Source: an uncultured Pseudomonas sp.
GTDB lineage: Bacteria; Pseudomonadota; Gammaproteobacteria; Pseudomonadales; Pseudomonadaceae
Reading direction: 5' to 3'
Assembly (NCBI GenBank): GCA_943912755.1
Contig: CALTWF010000004.1
Location: forward strand, 58,275-122,274
Length of the DNA stretch: 64,000 bases
Shown one piece after another: positions 20,078 to 29,017 of this stretch. Under the pieces are notes generated by a model that saw nothing but the letters and a program-made list of their open reading frames with translations, was not told the origin of the DNA and searched no databases. Position numbers and translations under genes: made by a program. Each line of letters opens with the position of its first letter. The stretch's first letter is position 1.

Positions 20078-21043
20078 TCAAGGCGCAGTGGCGACCTTGG
20101 CCGGTGGCGTCCAGATCACGTCCTTGATGCTCAGCGGCTTGGGGATCAGCTTCAGGGTGGTGAAGGTGTCGGCGATCTTCTGCTGCGCGGCGACCACTTC
20201 CGGGGTCAGGAAGCCGGCACCGTAGCCCTGGCGCTTGACCGAGGTGAGGGTGATGTCGGCGGGCAGGCCGAGCAGCGGTGCGACCTGGTCGGTGACTTCC
20301 TGCGGGTTGGCCTTGGACCATTCGCCGACGGCGCGGACCTCGTCCACCAGCGCACTGATCACTTCAGGGTGCTTTTGCGCATAAGGCTTGGTGGCCAGGT
20401 AGAACTGGTGGTTGTCGACGATGCCCTGGCCATCGCGCAGGGTACGGGCTTGCAGTTGTTGCTCGGCGGCCGCCTGGTACGGGTCCCAGATCACCCAGGC
20501 ATCGACGCTGCCACGCTCGAAGGCGGCGCGGGCATCGGCGGGCGGCAGGAACACCGGCTGGATGTCGGAGTACTTCAGGCCGGCGTCTTCGAGGGCGCGG
20601 ACCAGCAGGTAGTGGACGTTGGAGCCTTTGTTCAGGGCGACTTTCTTGCCCTTCAGTTCCTTCACCGACTGGATCGGCGAGCCTTTCGGCACCAGGATCG
20701 CCTCGCTGTGCGGGGCTGGCGGCTCGTAGGCGACGTAGAGCAGGTCGGCGCCGGCGGCCTGGGCGAACACCGGTGGGGTTTCGCCGGTCACGCCGAAATC
20801 GATGGAGCCGACATTGAGGCCTTCGAGCAACTGTGGGCCGCCGGGGAATTCAGTCCATTGCACCTGCACGCCCTGGGCGGCGAGGCGTTTTTCCAGGCTG
20901 CCCTTGGCCTTGAGCAGGACCAGGGTGCCGTACTTCTGGTAGCCGATACGCAGGGTTTCGGCCTGGGCTTGGGTGATGGCGCCGAAGGTGACAGCCGCAG
21001 CGAACAGAGCGGCCAGACCACGACGCAAAACGACAGTGCGCAT
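20078..21043 (-). CDS. ssuA: aliphatic sulfonate-binding periplasmic protein
   Basis: Substrate-binding protein of the Ssu importer, 321 aa, with a signal peptide ending ITQAQA. The mature part begins ETLRIGYQKYGTLVLLKAKG, continues TEFPGGPQLLEGLNVGSIDFGVTGETPP and has YVAYEPPAPHSEAILVPKGS, all characteristic of SsuA. It lies between ssuE (99 bases upstream) and ssuD (58 bases downstream). Confidence 0.95.
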   Translation of the reverse strand: MRTVVLRRGLAALFAAAVTFGAITQAQAETLRIGYQKYGTLVLLKAKGSLEKRLAAQGVQVQWTEFPGGPQLLEGLNVGSIDFGVTGETPPVFAQAAGADLLYVAYEPPAPHSEAILVPKGSPIQSVKELKGKKVALNKGSNVHYLLVRALEDAGLKYSDIQPVFLPPADARAAFERGSVDAWVIWDPYQAAAEQQLQARTLRDGQGIVDNHQFYLATKPYAQKHPEVISALVDEVRAVGEWSKANPQEVTDQVAPLLGLPADITLTSVKRQGYGAGFLTPEVVAAQQKIADTFTTLKLIPKPLSIKDVIWTPPAKVATAP

Positions 21044-21142
21044 AGCGCTCTCCTTTTGCGGATATTGGGTTCGGGCTGCACCTGCTTGCCTCGTTGTCGG
21101 GCGAGTAAGGTGGGGGTGACACGATGAAACCGGTGTTGCGGA

Positions 21143-21736
21143 TCAGATGCTCCAGCGGGCACTGATCAGGCGTTCGTTGAGCAGGCCGGGCGCCAGGGGT
21201 TTGGGGCGGCGGGCCAGGGCGCTGTGGAACAGCTCCAGGGACTCGCTCAGGCGTTGCTCCAGGGCCGGCGCCAGGTGGGCCGGGAGGTCGCCCTGGCCGT
21301 AGGCGATCTGGCTGTCGTCGGCGAAGATCCCTTGCAGGGTCTCCTGCGCCTTCAGGGCCGAGAGCACCGGTTTCAGGGCGTAGTCCACCGCCAGCATGTG
21401 GGCGATGCTGCCGCCGGTGGCGATGGGCAGCACCACCTTGTGGTTCAGGGCGCGTTCGGGCAGCAGGTCGAGCAGGGTCTTCAGGGCACCGGCGAAGGAC
21501 GCCTTGTACACCGGGGTGGCGACGATCAGGCCGTCGGCCTGTTCCACCAACTGCTGGAAATGCTGGACCCGGGGGCTGTCGAAACGGGCGTGAAGCAGAT
21601 CTTCGGCCGGGAAGTCCCGCACCTGGAACGTCACCACTTCCACACCCTGGCCTTGCAGCCAGTCGCGGGCGCGTTCGAGCAGTACGCCGGAGCGTGAACG
21701 CAGGCTGGGACTTCCACCAATAGAAACGACCAACAT
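21143..21736 (-). CDS. ssuE: NAD(P)H-dependent FMN reductase
   Basis: Flavodoxin-fold reductase of 197 aa supplying FMNH2 to SsuD. The phosphate-binding N-terminus is LVVSIGGSPSLRSRSGVLL, followed by ADGLIVATPVYKASFAGALKTLLDLLP and LPIATGGSIAHMLAVDYALKPVL, all typical of SsuE. It is the first gene of the minus-strand ssuEADCBF operon, preceded by an AT-rich region. Confidence 0.96.
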   Translation of the reverse strand: MLVVSIGGSPSLRSRSGVLLERARDWLQGQGVEVVTFQVRDFPAEDLLHARFDSPRVQHFQQLVEQADGLIVATPVYKASFAGALKTLLDLLPERALNHKVVLPIATGGSIAHMLAVDYALKPVLSALKAQETLQGIFADDSQIAYGQGDLPAHLAPALEQRLSESLELFHSALARRPKPLAPGLLNERLISARWSI

Positions 21737-21792
21737 TGAATGCGCATCCTTGGAACTGTTCTGAAAGGGCCCGCGAGTTAGGTGGCTCGCTG

Positions 21793-21872
21793 GAATGGGG
21801 TGACATTAACAGGTGCTTGCATATACCTAGAAATCATATTTTTTCATTTGTTTATATGAATTAGAGATATGC
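21793..21872 (-). promoter_or_regulatory. AT-rich promoter region of the ssu operon
   Basis: About 80 bp upstream of ssuE is strongly AT-rich in otherwise GC-rich DNA, including ATATTTTTTCATTTG on the plus strand. In pseudomonads ssu genes are induced by sulfate starvation through CysB-type regulators. The composition fits such a site, but I cannot pick a unique -35/-10 pair or operator. Confidence 0.4.
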
Positions 21873-21924
21873 GTCCTCGGGCTGTTCACCGTTTCTGTGG
21901 GAGCGTGTACCGCTTTACCGAGGG

Positions 21925-21951
21925 CAAAAAAAAGGGCCGTCGAAACGGCCC
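21925..21951 (-). terminator. rho-independent terminator of lsfA
   Basis: GGGCCGT (21934-21940) pairs with ACGGCCC (21945-21951) around a CGAA loop. Read on the minus strand the hairpin is followed by eight T. It lies 29 bases beyond the peroxiredoxin stop codon. Confidence 0.9.
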
Positions 21952-21979
21952 GAAAATCCCTGCGATGGCTAAAGCAAAT

Positions 21980-22618
21980 TCAACGGTTCGGCTGCGGCGT
22001 CAGGCGCAGGTACGGCTTGACCGCGCGGTAGCCCTTCGGAAAGCGGCGCTTGATCTCTTCCTCGTCCTTCAGCGACGGCACGATCACCACCTCGTCACCG
22101 TCCTGCCAGTTGGCCGGGGTCGCGACCTTGTGGCTGTCGGTGAGCTGCAACGAGTCGATCACCCGCAGGATCTCGTGGAAGTTGCGCCCCGTGCTGGCCG
22201 GGTAGGTGATGGTCAGGCGGATCTTCTTGTTCGGATCGATCACGAACAGCGAGCGCACGGTGAGGGTGTCGTTGGCATTGGGGTGGATCAGGTCGTACAG
22301 GTCGGAGACCTTGCGATCGGCGTCGGCCAGGATCGGGAAGTTCACCGTGGTGTTCTGGGTTTCGTTGATGTCTTCGATCCAGCGGTGATGGGAGTCCACC
22401 GGGTCCACCGACAGGGCGATGGCCTTGACCCCGCGCTCGGCGAACTGCTCCTTCAGCTTGGCGGTGAAGCCCAGCTCCGTGGTGCACACCGGGGTGAAGT
22501 CGGCCGGGTGCGAGAACAGCACGCCCCAGCTGTCACCGAGCCACTCGTGGAAGCGGATCTTGCCGGCGCTGGAATCCTGTTCGAAGTCGGGGGCGATATC
22601 GCCGAGTCTGAGGCTCAT
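21980..22618 (-). CDS. lsfA: 1-Cys peroxiredoxin (LsfA type)
   Basis: Thiol peroxidase of the Prx6 group, 212 aa, with the single peroxidatic Cys45 in HPADFTPVCTTELG and no resolving cysteine in the usual position. The C-terminal domain has the Prx6 signature FPKGYRAVKPYLR. In Pseudomonas lsfA is a sulfate-starvation-induced gene and lies beside ssu, as here. An AAGGAG ribosome site precedes the ATG. It has its own terminator and an AT-rich promoter region. Confidence 0.95.
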   Translation of the reverse strand: MSLRLGDIAPDFEQDSSAGKIRFHEWLGDSWGVLFSHPADFTPVCTTELGFTAKLKEQFAERGVKAIALSVDPVDSHHRWIEDINETQNTTVNFPILADADRKVSDLYDLIHPNANDTLTVRSLFVIDPNKKIRLTITYPASTGRNFHEILRVIDSLQLTDSHKVATPANWQDGDEVVIVPSLKDEEEIKRRFPKGYRAVKPYLRLTPQPNR

Positions 22619-22665
22619 GGTGCGGCTCCTTGGCTGTTCGTTGATGGTTCAACTGTGCCTGTGGC

Positions 22666-22722
22666 CGGCTTAAATTAAAAAGAATAAATATCGATTTATT
22701 TAGATTTAAAAGGAATAAAAAC
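22666..22722 (-). promoter_or_regulatory. AT-rich promoter region of lsfA
   Basis: This 57-bp stretch is almost wholly A/T and includes the near-palindrome AATAAATATCGATTTATT (22684-22701). It lies 50-100 bp upstream of the lsfA start. A curved or regulator-bound promoter is likely, but individual boxes cannot be assigned with confidence. Confidence 0.35.
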
Positions 22723-22730
22723 CAAGGGCG

Positions 22731-22758
22731 AAAAAAAGCCCCGCATCGATGCGGGGCT
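22731..22758 (-). terminator. rho-independent terminator of the oprD-family gene
   Basis: AGCCCCGCATC and GATGCGGGGCT form a perfect 11-bp self-complementary hairpin at 22737-22758. On the minus strand it is followed by a T-run (22737-22731). It lies 20 bases after the porin stop. Confidence 0.9.
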
Positions 22759-22776
22759 CTCGTTCAACTATCGCAC

Positions 22777-24123
22777 TTACATGAAGTTGTAGGTGTAGTT
22801 GAAGATCAGACGAGTCTGATCGGTGTCGGCGCTGGACTCGCCGCTGCCACGGAACATGCCGTGACGCAGGCTTGCACCCAGACCCTTCAGCGGGCCTTGC
22901 TGGATCACGTAGTCAACGCGAGCGTCACGCTCCCACTCGTGGTAGCTGCCACTGCCGTTGGCGTTGCGGATGTCGTCGCCGCGCAGGTAGGTGAGGGTGG
23001 TCTTCAGGCCTGGAACGCCCAGACGGGCGAAGTCGTAGGAGTACGAGCCGAAGGTGGTGTTTTCACCGGCACGGGCAAACTGGTTGATCATGCTGTCGGT
23101 GAACAGGTAGAAGCTGGAACCGCCAGCGCCTTCGTTACGACCGCGGCCGTCGGTGACGTTGCCTTGGTTCAGCCAGACGAAACCACCGTCATCGCCCACC
23201 TGTTGGTGGCCCAGGGTCAGCGCATGGCCACCCAGGGTGTAGGTGAAGATGGCGCTCCAGGTCTTGTTGTCGACCTTGCCGGCGTTTTTCGCGTAGCCAC
23301 CGTTGTTGGTGAAGACGTAGCCAGCGTCACCGTTCTTGCCGTCGCTGCTGCTGTCGAAGTAGCGCAGGTCGGTCTTGAACGATTGGTCGGTGCCGAGCGG
23401 CAGTACGTGTACCAGGCCCAGGAAGTGCTGTTTGTAGAAGTCTTCCAGGTTCGAGTAGTAGTACTGCAGGGTCAGGTCCTTGGTGACCTTCCAGTCGCCG
23501 CCGGCGAACTGGAACTTGTTGCTGTCCTCGGTGCCGCCGGCCACGGACAGGCCGGTGCGGTTGCTGGAGGCACGGCCCATGGCGTGGGTCAGTTGACCGG
23601 CGTTCAGGGTCAGGTTGTCGATTTCCTTCGACTGTACGGTGCCGCCTTCGAAGGTCTGTGGCAGCAGGCGGCCGTCGTTCGAGACCAGGATTGGCAGGTT
23701 TGGTGCCAGGGCGCTACCGAAGTGAGCTTCGGTCTTGGAGAAGCGGGCCTTGGCATTGCCGCCCAGGCGAGCCCACTGGCCTACCGAAGAACCGTCGGAA
23801 TCGCTTGGGAAGAAGTTGTTGTTGTCCGGGTGGTGACCACGACCGCCATCCAGGTGGATGCCATACAGCGCTTGCACATCGACACCGAAGCCGACGGTGC
23901 CCTGGGTGAAGCCGGAGATGTAGTCGAGCTTGAAGCCTTGGGCGGTTTCGCGCTGGTCGCCGTTGCGGCCCAGGGCGTTACGCTTGACGTCGCGGTTGTC
24001 GTTGTCGAAATACATGGTCCGCGAGCTGAGAGACAGCTTGCTGTCCTCGATAAAACCGGCAGCGCCTGCTTGCTGGGCCAGTACCCCAAGGGCCACGGCA
24101 AGAGTCAGGGTCGACTTCTTCAT
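22777..24123 (-). CDS. OprD-family outer-membrane porin
   Basis: 448 aa with a signal peptide (MKKSTLTLAVALGVLAQQAGA) and mature N-terminus AGFIEDSKLSLSSRTMYF, the OprD-family opening. Internal marks are LNAGQLTHAMGRASSNRTGL and alternating amphipathic beta-strands ending in the aromatic-Met terminus NYTYNFM. These porins take up small organic substrates. Its place between lsfA and a TauA-like binding protein suggests uptake of an organosulfur compound; that is inference. Confidence 0.93.
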   Translation of the reverse strand: MKKSTLTLAVALGVLAQQAGAAGFIEDSKLSLSSRTMYFDNDNRDVKRNALGRNGDQRETAQGFKLDYISGFTQGTVGFGVDVQALYGIHLDGGRGHHPDNNNFFPSDSDGSSVGQWARLGGNAKARFSKTEAHFGSALAPNLPILVSNDGRLLPQTFEGGTVQSKEIDNLTLNAGQLTHAMGRASSNRTGLSVAGGTEDSNKFQFAGGDWKVTKDLTLQYYYSNLEDFYKQHFLGLVHVLPLGTDQSFKTDLRYFDSSSDGKNGDAGYVFTNNGGYAKNAGKVDNKTWSAIFTYTLGGHALTLGHQQVGDDGGFVWLNQGNVTDGRGRNEGAGGSSFYLFTDSMINQFARAGENTTFGSYSYDFARLGVPGLKTTLTYLRGDDIRNANGSGSYHEWERDARVDYVIQQGPLKGLGASLRHGMFRGSGESSADTDQTRLIFNYTYNFM

Positions 24124-24466
24124 ATCTGAATTGCTCCTCTCGTTTCTAATTCTTGTGGTTCGTTAACGGCTGGATCTTGGCGTCCGGCTCGTTGTCGATG
24201 GGCGATTAGCACCAAAGGGTGACTGTCGAGTCAATCGTAACTAGTCGTTTCAAGACTTTGGTCTAATGCGCCTGACCGGGGTCGAAGGATAATTACAATT
24301 TGATAAATCTAAAAAGAATTATTTGTGTTTTTTTAAGATTTTTTTGACATATCCAACGAAATTTTCACAAACCTTCCGTCACATAAGCTCATTCCAAAAA
24401 AGTCTTTCTTGATTGTTTTTTAGATCACTTAGCTTTATGGCCTTTCCCACACAGGATCCGGCCAGC
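24124..24466. promoter_or_regulatory. 343-bp divergent intergenic region, AT-rich
   Basis: Separates the minus-strand porin gene from the plus-strand TauA-like gene. The centre (about 24290-24430) is very AT-rich, with a perfect TTGACA at 24344-24349 but no matching -10 at 16-18 bases. No RNA gene, repeat or small coding sequence is evident. It presumably holds both divergent promoters. Confidence 0.4.
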
Positions 24467-25444
24467 ATGAAAGCCCCCCGCCCGCTCGCGTTGTTCACCG
24501 CCCTGGCCCTGTCCGGGCTGACCCTGGTCAGCCACGCGGCCGGCCTCACCGTTGGCTACCAGACCGGCATCGACCCGAGCAAAGTGCCCCAGGCCGACGG
24601 CGCCTACGAGCGGGCGATCAGTGAAAAGATCGATTGGCGCCGCTTCAACAGCGGCCCGGAAGTGGTCACCGCGATCGCCTCCGGTGACGTGCAGATCGGC
24701 AACCTCGGTTCCAGCCCGCTGGCCGCCGCGGCGTCGCGCAAGTTGCCGATCGTGGCCTTTATCGTCTCGGCGCAGATCAATGCCGCCGAAGCCCTGGTGG
24801 TGCGCAATGGCAGCGGGATCGACAGCCCTCGGGACCTGGTCGGCAAGACCATCGCCACGCCCTTCGTCTCCACCTCCCACTACAGCCTGCTCGGTGCACT
24901 CAAGCATTGGGGGCTGGATAGCCGCCAGGTGAAGGTGGTGAACCTGCAGCCGGCGGAAATCGCCGCCGCGTGGAAGCGTGGCGATATCGACGGGGCGTTC
25001 GTCTGGTCGCCGGCGCTGGGGGAGATCCGCAAGACCGGCAAGACCCTCACCGATGCTGCCGAAGTCGCTGGCTGGGGCGCGCCGACCTTTGAGGTCTGGG
25101 TGGCGCGCAAGGACTTTGCCGAGAAGCACCCGGAGGTGGTGGCGAAGTTCGCCCGGGTCACCCTGCAATCCTTCGCCGACTACACAGCCAACAAGGCCCG
25201 CTGGACGGCCGACTCCGAGCCGGTGCAGAAAATCGCCCGGCTGACCGGCGCCAACCCTGCCGACGTACCCGACCTGCTCGCCGGCTCGGCCTTCCCCGAC
25301 GCCCAGGCCCAGGCCGGCCTGCTGCAAAGCCAGACCCCGGCGGCCATCGCCGAGACGGCCAGGTTCCTCAAGGAGCAGGGCAAGGTGGAAACGGTGCTGC
25401 CGGACTATGCGCCCTACGTCAGCGCCAGGTTCGTCCAGCAGTAG
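24467..25444 (+). CDS. TauA-like ABC transporter substrate-binding protein, no transporter partners adjacent
   Basis: Periplasmic binding protein of 325 aa. The signal peptide is ALFTALALSGLTLVSHAAG and the mature start LTVGYQTGIDPSKVPQADG. TauA-like blocks are VVTAIASGDVQIGNLGSSPLAA, ATPFVSTSHYSLLGALKHWG and GAFVWSPALGEIRKTGK. The start at 24467 has AGGA ten bases upstream; earlier in-frame ATGs would place a charged stretch before the signal peptide. The usual tauB, tauC and tauD genes do not follow: the next gene converges from a siderophore system. It may share the SsuBC transporter or a distant permease. Confidence 0.88.
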   Translation: MKAPRPLALFTALALSGLTLVSHAAGLTVGYQTGIDPSKVPQADGAYERAISEKIDWRRFNSGPEVVTAIASGDVQIGNLGSSPLAAAASRKLPIVAFIVSAQINAAEALVVRNGSGIDSPRDLVGKTIATPFVSTSHYSLLGALKHWGLDSRQVKVVNLQPAEIAAAWKRGDIDGAFVWSPALGEIRKTGKTLTDAAEVAGWGAPTFEVWVARKDFAEKHPEVVAKFARVTLQSFADYTANKARWTADSEPVQKIARLTGANPADVPDLLAGSAFPDAQAQAGLLQSQTPAAIAETARFLKEQGKVETVLPDYAPYVSARFVQQ

Positions 25445-25459
25445 CGAAGCCCCCGCCTT

Positions 25460-27943
25460 CTAGAACAGGCTGTAACGCGCCGTCACCATGAAATTGCGCG
25501 GCTCGCCGACGAAGTTGCCCTCGGTCGGCCCGGTGATGGTCGAGTAGTAGTGCTTGTCGAAGACATTGTTGAGGTTGAAGTCCAGGTCCAGATGGCGGTT
25601 CACCGCGTAGCTGCCGTTCAGGTCGAACACGGTGTAGCCGCCCTGTTCCACGCCCCACGGGCTGTAGATCCGGCTCTGGCTGCGCAGGCCGCCACCCACC
25701 TGCCATTGCTGCAGGTCGCCGGGCAGGCGATAGCGGGTGTAGAGCTTGAACAGATTCTGCGGAAGGTTGGTGGCGTAGCGCTTGCCCTTGGAGAACGCGC
25801 TGATCGGGTTGTAATCGGAGTCCTTGATGCGCTCGGCGTGGTTATAGGTGTAGCCCGCCGACACCTGCCAGTCAGGCGTCAGGGCGCCGGTCATTTCCAG
25901 CTCCACGCCGCGGCTGCGGATTTCCCCGGCGGAGGCATAGCAGGTGGCGAACGGATCGCTGCACGCCGACGCCCCCGAGGCGGTCTGCGGGATGGCCTCC
26001 GGCAGGTTTTCCAGGTCCACCTGGAAGATCGCCAGGCTGGTGTTCAGGCGGCCGTCGAAATGCTCGCCCTTGAGGCCGATTTCGTAGTTGGTGCCTTCCA
26101 TCGGTTGCAGCACGCTGCCGGACGCGCTCTGTTCGTTCTGCGGCTGGAAGATCCGCGTCCAGCTGGCGTAGAGCGAAAACTGCTCGTCGAGGTCGTAGAC
26201 CACTCCGGCGTACGGTGTGAATTCGCGGGTGATGCTGTAGTTCGCCTGGCCGTAGGCGTAGTCGCCGTCGTACTGCACCTTGTCCATTTTGTACCAGTCC
26301 AGGCGCGCCCCGAGGATCAGCGTCAAGGGCTCGCCCAGGCTCAACCGGGTGGTGCCGTAGACGCCGCTCTGTTCCACGCGTTGCTCGCTGGCGACCGCGC
26401 CGTAGGCGGTGATCGGCGGCTTGGCCATGCTCCGCGGATCCCAGTTGGTCGGGTCGAAGCTGACCAGGTCGAGGGCATCGAGATCGTAGCTGTCGCGGGT
26501 CTTGAACGGCCCGCCGACGTTGTCCCATTCGCTGACCCGGTGGCTGGCGCCGAACACCGCCGAATGGCTGCGCCCGGCAAGGCTGAAGGGGCCGCTGAAA
26601 TAGCCGTCGAAGCTGTACTGGTCGCGCTCGTAGTCATAGGCCCCGCCGCGCAGGGTCATGTTCGGGCGGCCGGCGGCATCGACGCTGCTCTGGCTGATGA
26701 AGGTGCCTTCCATGTTCATCTCGCTGCTGATCCAGGTCGCCGCGCCCTTGGCTTTCCAGTCGTTGGCGAAACGGTGTTCGAGATCGGCGAAGACGGTGGT
26801 GCTTTCCTTGTTCCAGTACGACCAGCTCGGGCTCATGCGGGTCGAACGCGATACCGGCAGGAAGCTGCCGTCCGCCGCCGTGCCGATGCCGTTCCAGTCG
26901 GCGCCGGGGTTGTTCTCGTTGCTGTAGGAAACCCCCAGGGCCAGGGTGGTCGCGTCGTTCAGGTCGGCTTCGATGATGCCGTAGAGCAGGGTGCGCTCGT
27001 TGCCCTGGTCGTCGATGAACGAATCCTTTTTCTGGTAGCTCAGGACCGTGCGGCCGCGCAGGGTGCCCTGCGGGTTGAGCGCGGAGCCGGCATCCAGCTC
27101 GAACAGGCGGTTGTCCCAGCTGCCCAGGCCGCCGCTCAGCGTCACTTGCGGTTCGACGCCAGGGCGCTTGCGCAGCAGGTTGATCGAGCCCGATGGCAGT
27201 CCCGCACCCTCCATCAGGCCGGTGGAGCCGCGCACCACTTCGACCCGGTCGTACATCGCCAGCGAGCCTGTGGATAACGCCGCCTCTTCATAGGCCACGG
27301 GGACGCCGTCGAACATCAGGTTCTCGAAGGAGAAGCCGCGCGAATTGAAGCGCGGGCGTTCGGCGCCCCACTGGGTCAGGGTCAGGCCAGGGGTGTACTT
27401 GACCACGTCGCTGAGGGTGGTCATGGCCTGGTCGTCCATGCGCTGGCGGGTGACCACGCTGACCGACTGCGGGGTTTCCCGCGGCGACAGGGCCAGCTTG
27501 GTCGCCGAGGCCATGGCGCCGGTGGTGTAGGAGCCGGAGTGCTCGGTGACCTCGGCCAGGCCGCTGCCGGAAATGGTGGTCGCACCCAGTTGCAGGGTTC
27601 CATCGGCGGCGGCCGGCTCCAGGGTCAAGGTGCCGTTGGCGGTCACCCGCAGTTGCAGGCCACTGCCGGCCAATGCCTGCTCTACCGCCTGCTGCGCGCT
27701 GAACTCACCCCGCACGGCACGGGCCCGGCGGCCATCGAGCAGGGCCGGATCGGCAACGATGCTGTGCCCGCTTTGCCGGGCGATCTCGCGCAGCACCTGG
27801 TCCAGCGGCGCCGCAGCGATGTCGTAGCGTTGCTGGGATTCGGCGGCCAGGGCCGGGGTCGGCAAGGCCAGGGGCAGGCCGAGCTGCAGGGTCAGGGATA
27901 CCGCCAGGGCAAGCCGGGCGGACGGCAACAGGGTAGGGCGCAT
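25460..27943 (-). CDS. TonB-dependent siderophore receptor with signalling domain
   Basis: Outer-membrane receptor of 827 aa with a signal peptide (to about residue 33). An N-terminal secretin/TonB-type signalling domain (about 38-110, IAAAPLDQVLREIARQSGHSI...) contacts FecR. The plug contains RETPQSVSVVTRQRMDDQAM and VEVVRGSTGLMEGAGLPSGSINL, and the 22-strand barrel ends in ARYSLF. FecR and FecI genes lie directly upstream, so this is a cell-surface signalling transducer of the FpvA/FecA kind. The ferric ligand is unknown. Confidence 0.95.
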   Translation of the reverse strand: MRPTLLPSARLALAVSLTLQLGLPLALPTPALAAESQQRYDIAAAPLDQVLREIARQSGHSIVADPALLDGRRARAVRGEFSAQQAVEQALAGSGLQLRVTANGTLTLEPAAADGTLQLGATTISGSGLAEVTEHSGSYTTGAMASATKLALSPRETPQSVSVVTRQRMDDQAMTTLSDVVKYTPGLTLTQWGAERPRFNSRGFSFENLMFDGVPVAYEEAALSTGSLAMYDRVEVVRGSTGLMEGAGLPSGSINLLRKRPGVEPQVTLSGGLGSWDNRLFELDAGSALNPQGTLRGRTVLSYQKKDSFIDDQGNERTLLYGIIEADLNDATTLALGVSYSNENNPGADWNGIGTAADGSFLPVSRSTRMSPSWSYWNKESTTVFADLEHRFANDWKAKGAATWISSEMNMEGTFISQSSVDAAGRPNMTLRGGAYDYERDQYSFDGYFSGPFSLAGRSHSAVFGASHRVSEWDNVGGPFKTRDSYDLDALDLVSFDPTNWDPRSMAKPPITAYGAVASEQRVEQSGVYGTTRLSLGEPLTLILGARLDWYKMDKVQYDGDYAYGQANYSITREFTPYAGVVYDLDEQFSLYASWTRIFQPQNEQSASGSVLQPMEGTNYEIGLKGEHFDGRLNTSLAIFQVDLENLPEAIPQTASGASACSDPFATCYASAGEIRSRGVELEMTGALTPDWQVSAGYTYNHAERIKDSDYNPISAFSKGKRYATNLPQNLFKLYTRYRLPGDLQQWQVGGGLRSQSRIYSPWGVEQGGYTVFDLNGSYAVNRHLDLDFNLNNVFDKHYYSTITGPTEGNFVGEPRNFMVTARYSLF

Positions 27944-28030
27944 CGGGAAGGTTTCCTCGCTGAAATCGTCAGGGGTTTCCTCTCAGGTCAAGCGAGACGG
28001 GAAATCCCCTCACATCAGGCGAAAGATTTT

Positions 28031-29017
28031 TCAGGCATCTGCCTGGCGCATATCGACGAGGGTCACCGGGCCGTAGCCGCGGACCTCGATCGGCAGGGTC
28101 TGGGCCAGTGTTTCGAGGGCACGCCGGGTGTCGTCCAGCGGAAACACGCCGAATACCCGCAGTCGTGCGGCGGCCTCGGAAACCCGTAGCAGGCCGTAGC
28201 GATAGGCGCGCAGGCTATCGATCACCTCACCCAGGGGTGCGTTGCGCACATCGACCAGCCCCTCCAGCCAGGCATCGGTACGCGCCTGCCCGGTGGCCAG
28301 TGGAAACAGGTCCTCGCTGTCGAAGCGCAGGCTGGCGCCGGTCTCGACCACGGCTTCGCGGCCATACAGGTTGCGCAGCTGAACGCTGTGCTGCTGCACG
28401 CCGACCACGGTGTGCCGTGCCTGCTGGCGCACGGTGAAGCGGCTGTCCCTGGCAATGACCCGGCCTTGCCCGCTGAGTACCTCGAACGGGCGCGTGGCAT
28501 CGGCGGCCACCGTGAGACTCAGCTCGCCTTCGCGCAAGCGCAGCATGCGGCGCTGCCCGCTGAACGCCACATCCACGCTGCTGCGCGCGTTCAGTACCAA
28601 CAGGCTGCCATCGGCGAGGATGATGCGTTTGCGCTCGGCGGTGGTCGTATGCAGATCGGCGAGCAGGCCGCTCAGCGGCATGCGTTGCTGTACCGCCACA
28701 AGCCCCGGCAGTCCGGCCATGAGGGCCAGCGCGGTGCCGCCGCGCAGCAGTTTGCGCCGCTCCAGCGACAGGCCGCTGGAGCGCAGCGCGCTGATGGCGG
28801 CACGGCCGCTGCCGGGAGTGCTTTGCTCGGCCTCGATCAAGGGTTGCAGGGCGGGTTCGAGCGCGCGATGCACTGACTGCCAGGCCAGGCGGTGCTCGGC
28901 GTCCGCCGCCAGCCAGTGTTCGAAGGCCTGGCGTTGCTCGGGCTTGGCCAGCCCTGAGTCGAGCAGCACCATCCAGTCGATGGCTGCCTTGATCGTGACT
29001 GGAATATGCCGGCTCAT
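28031..29017 (-). CDS. FecR-type anti-sigma/sigma regulator
   Basis: 328-aa inner-membrane regulator that relays the receptor signal to the ECF sigma factor. The cytoplasmic N-terminus has AAIDWMVLLDSGLAKPEQRQAFEHWLAADAEHRLAW (the FecR N-terminal pattern). A single membrane segment lies near 94-112 (GGTALALMAGLPGLVAV). The periplasmic FecR domain includes ILADGSLLVLNARSSVDVAFSG. Its start overlaps the sigma-factor stop by four bases, so the two are coupled. Confidence 0.93.
   Translation of the reverse strand: MSRHIPVTIKAAIDWMVLLDSGLAKPEQRQAFEHWLAADAEHRLAWQSVHRALEPALQPLIEAEQSTPGSGRAAISALRSSGLSLERRKLLRGGTALALMAGLPGLVAVQQRMPLSGLLADLHTTTAERKRIILADGSLLVLNARSSVDVAFSGQRRMLRLREGELSLTVAADATRPFEVLSGQGRVIARDSRFTVRQQARHTVVGVQQHSVQLRNLYGREAVVETGASLRFDSEDLFPLATGQARTDAWLEGLVDVRNAPLGEVIDSLRAYRYGLLRVSEAAARLRVFGVFPLDDTRRALETLAQTLPIEVRGYGPVTLVDMRQADA

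Noticed and set aside
25550..27277. 575-codon plus-strand open frame inside the siderophore receptor
   Set aside because: Shadow of a full-length TonB receptor with complete plug and barrel motifs.
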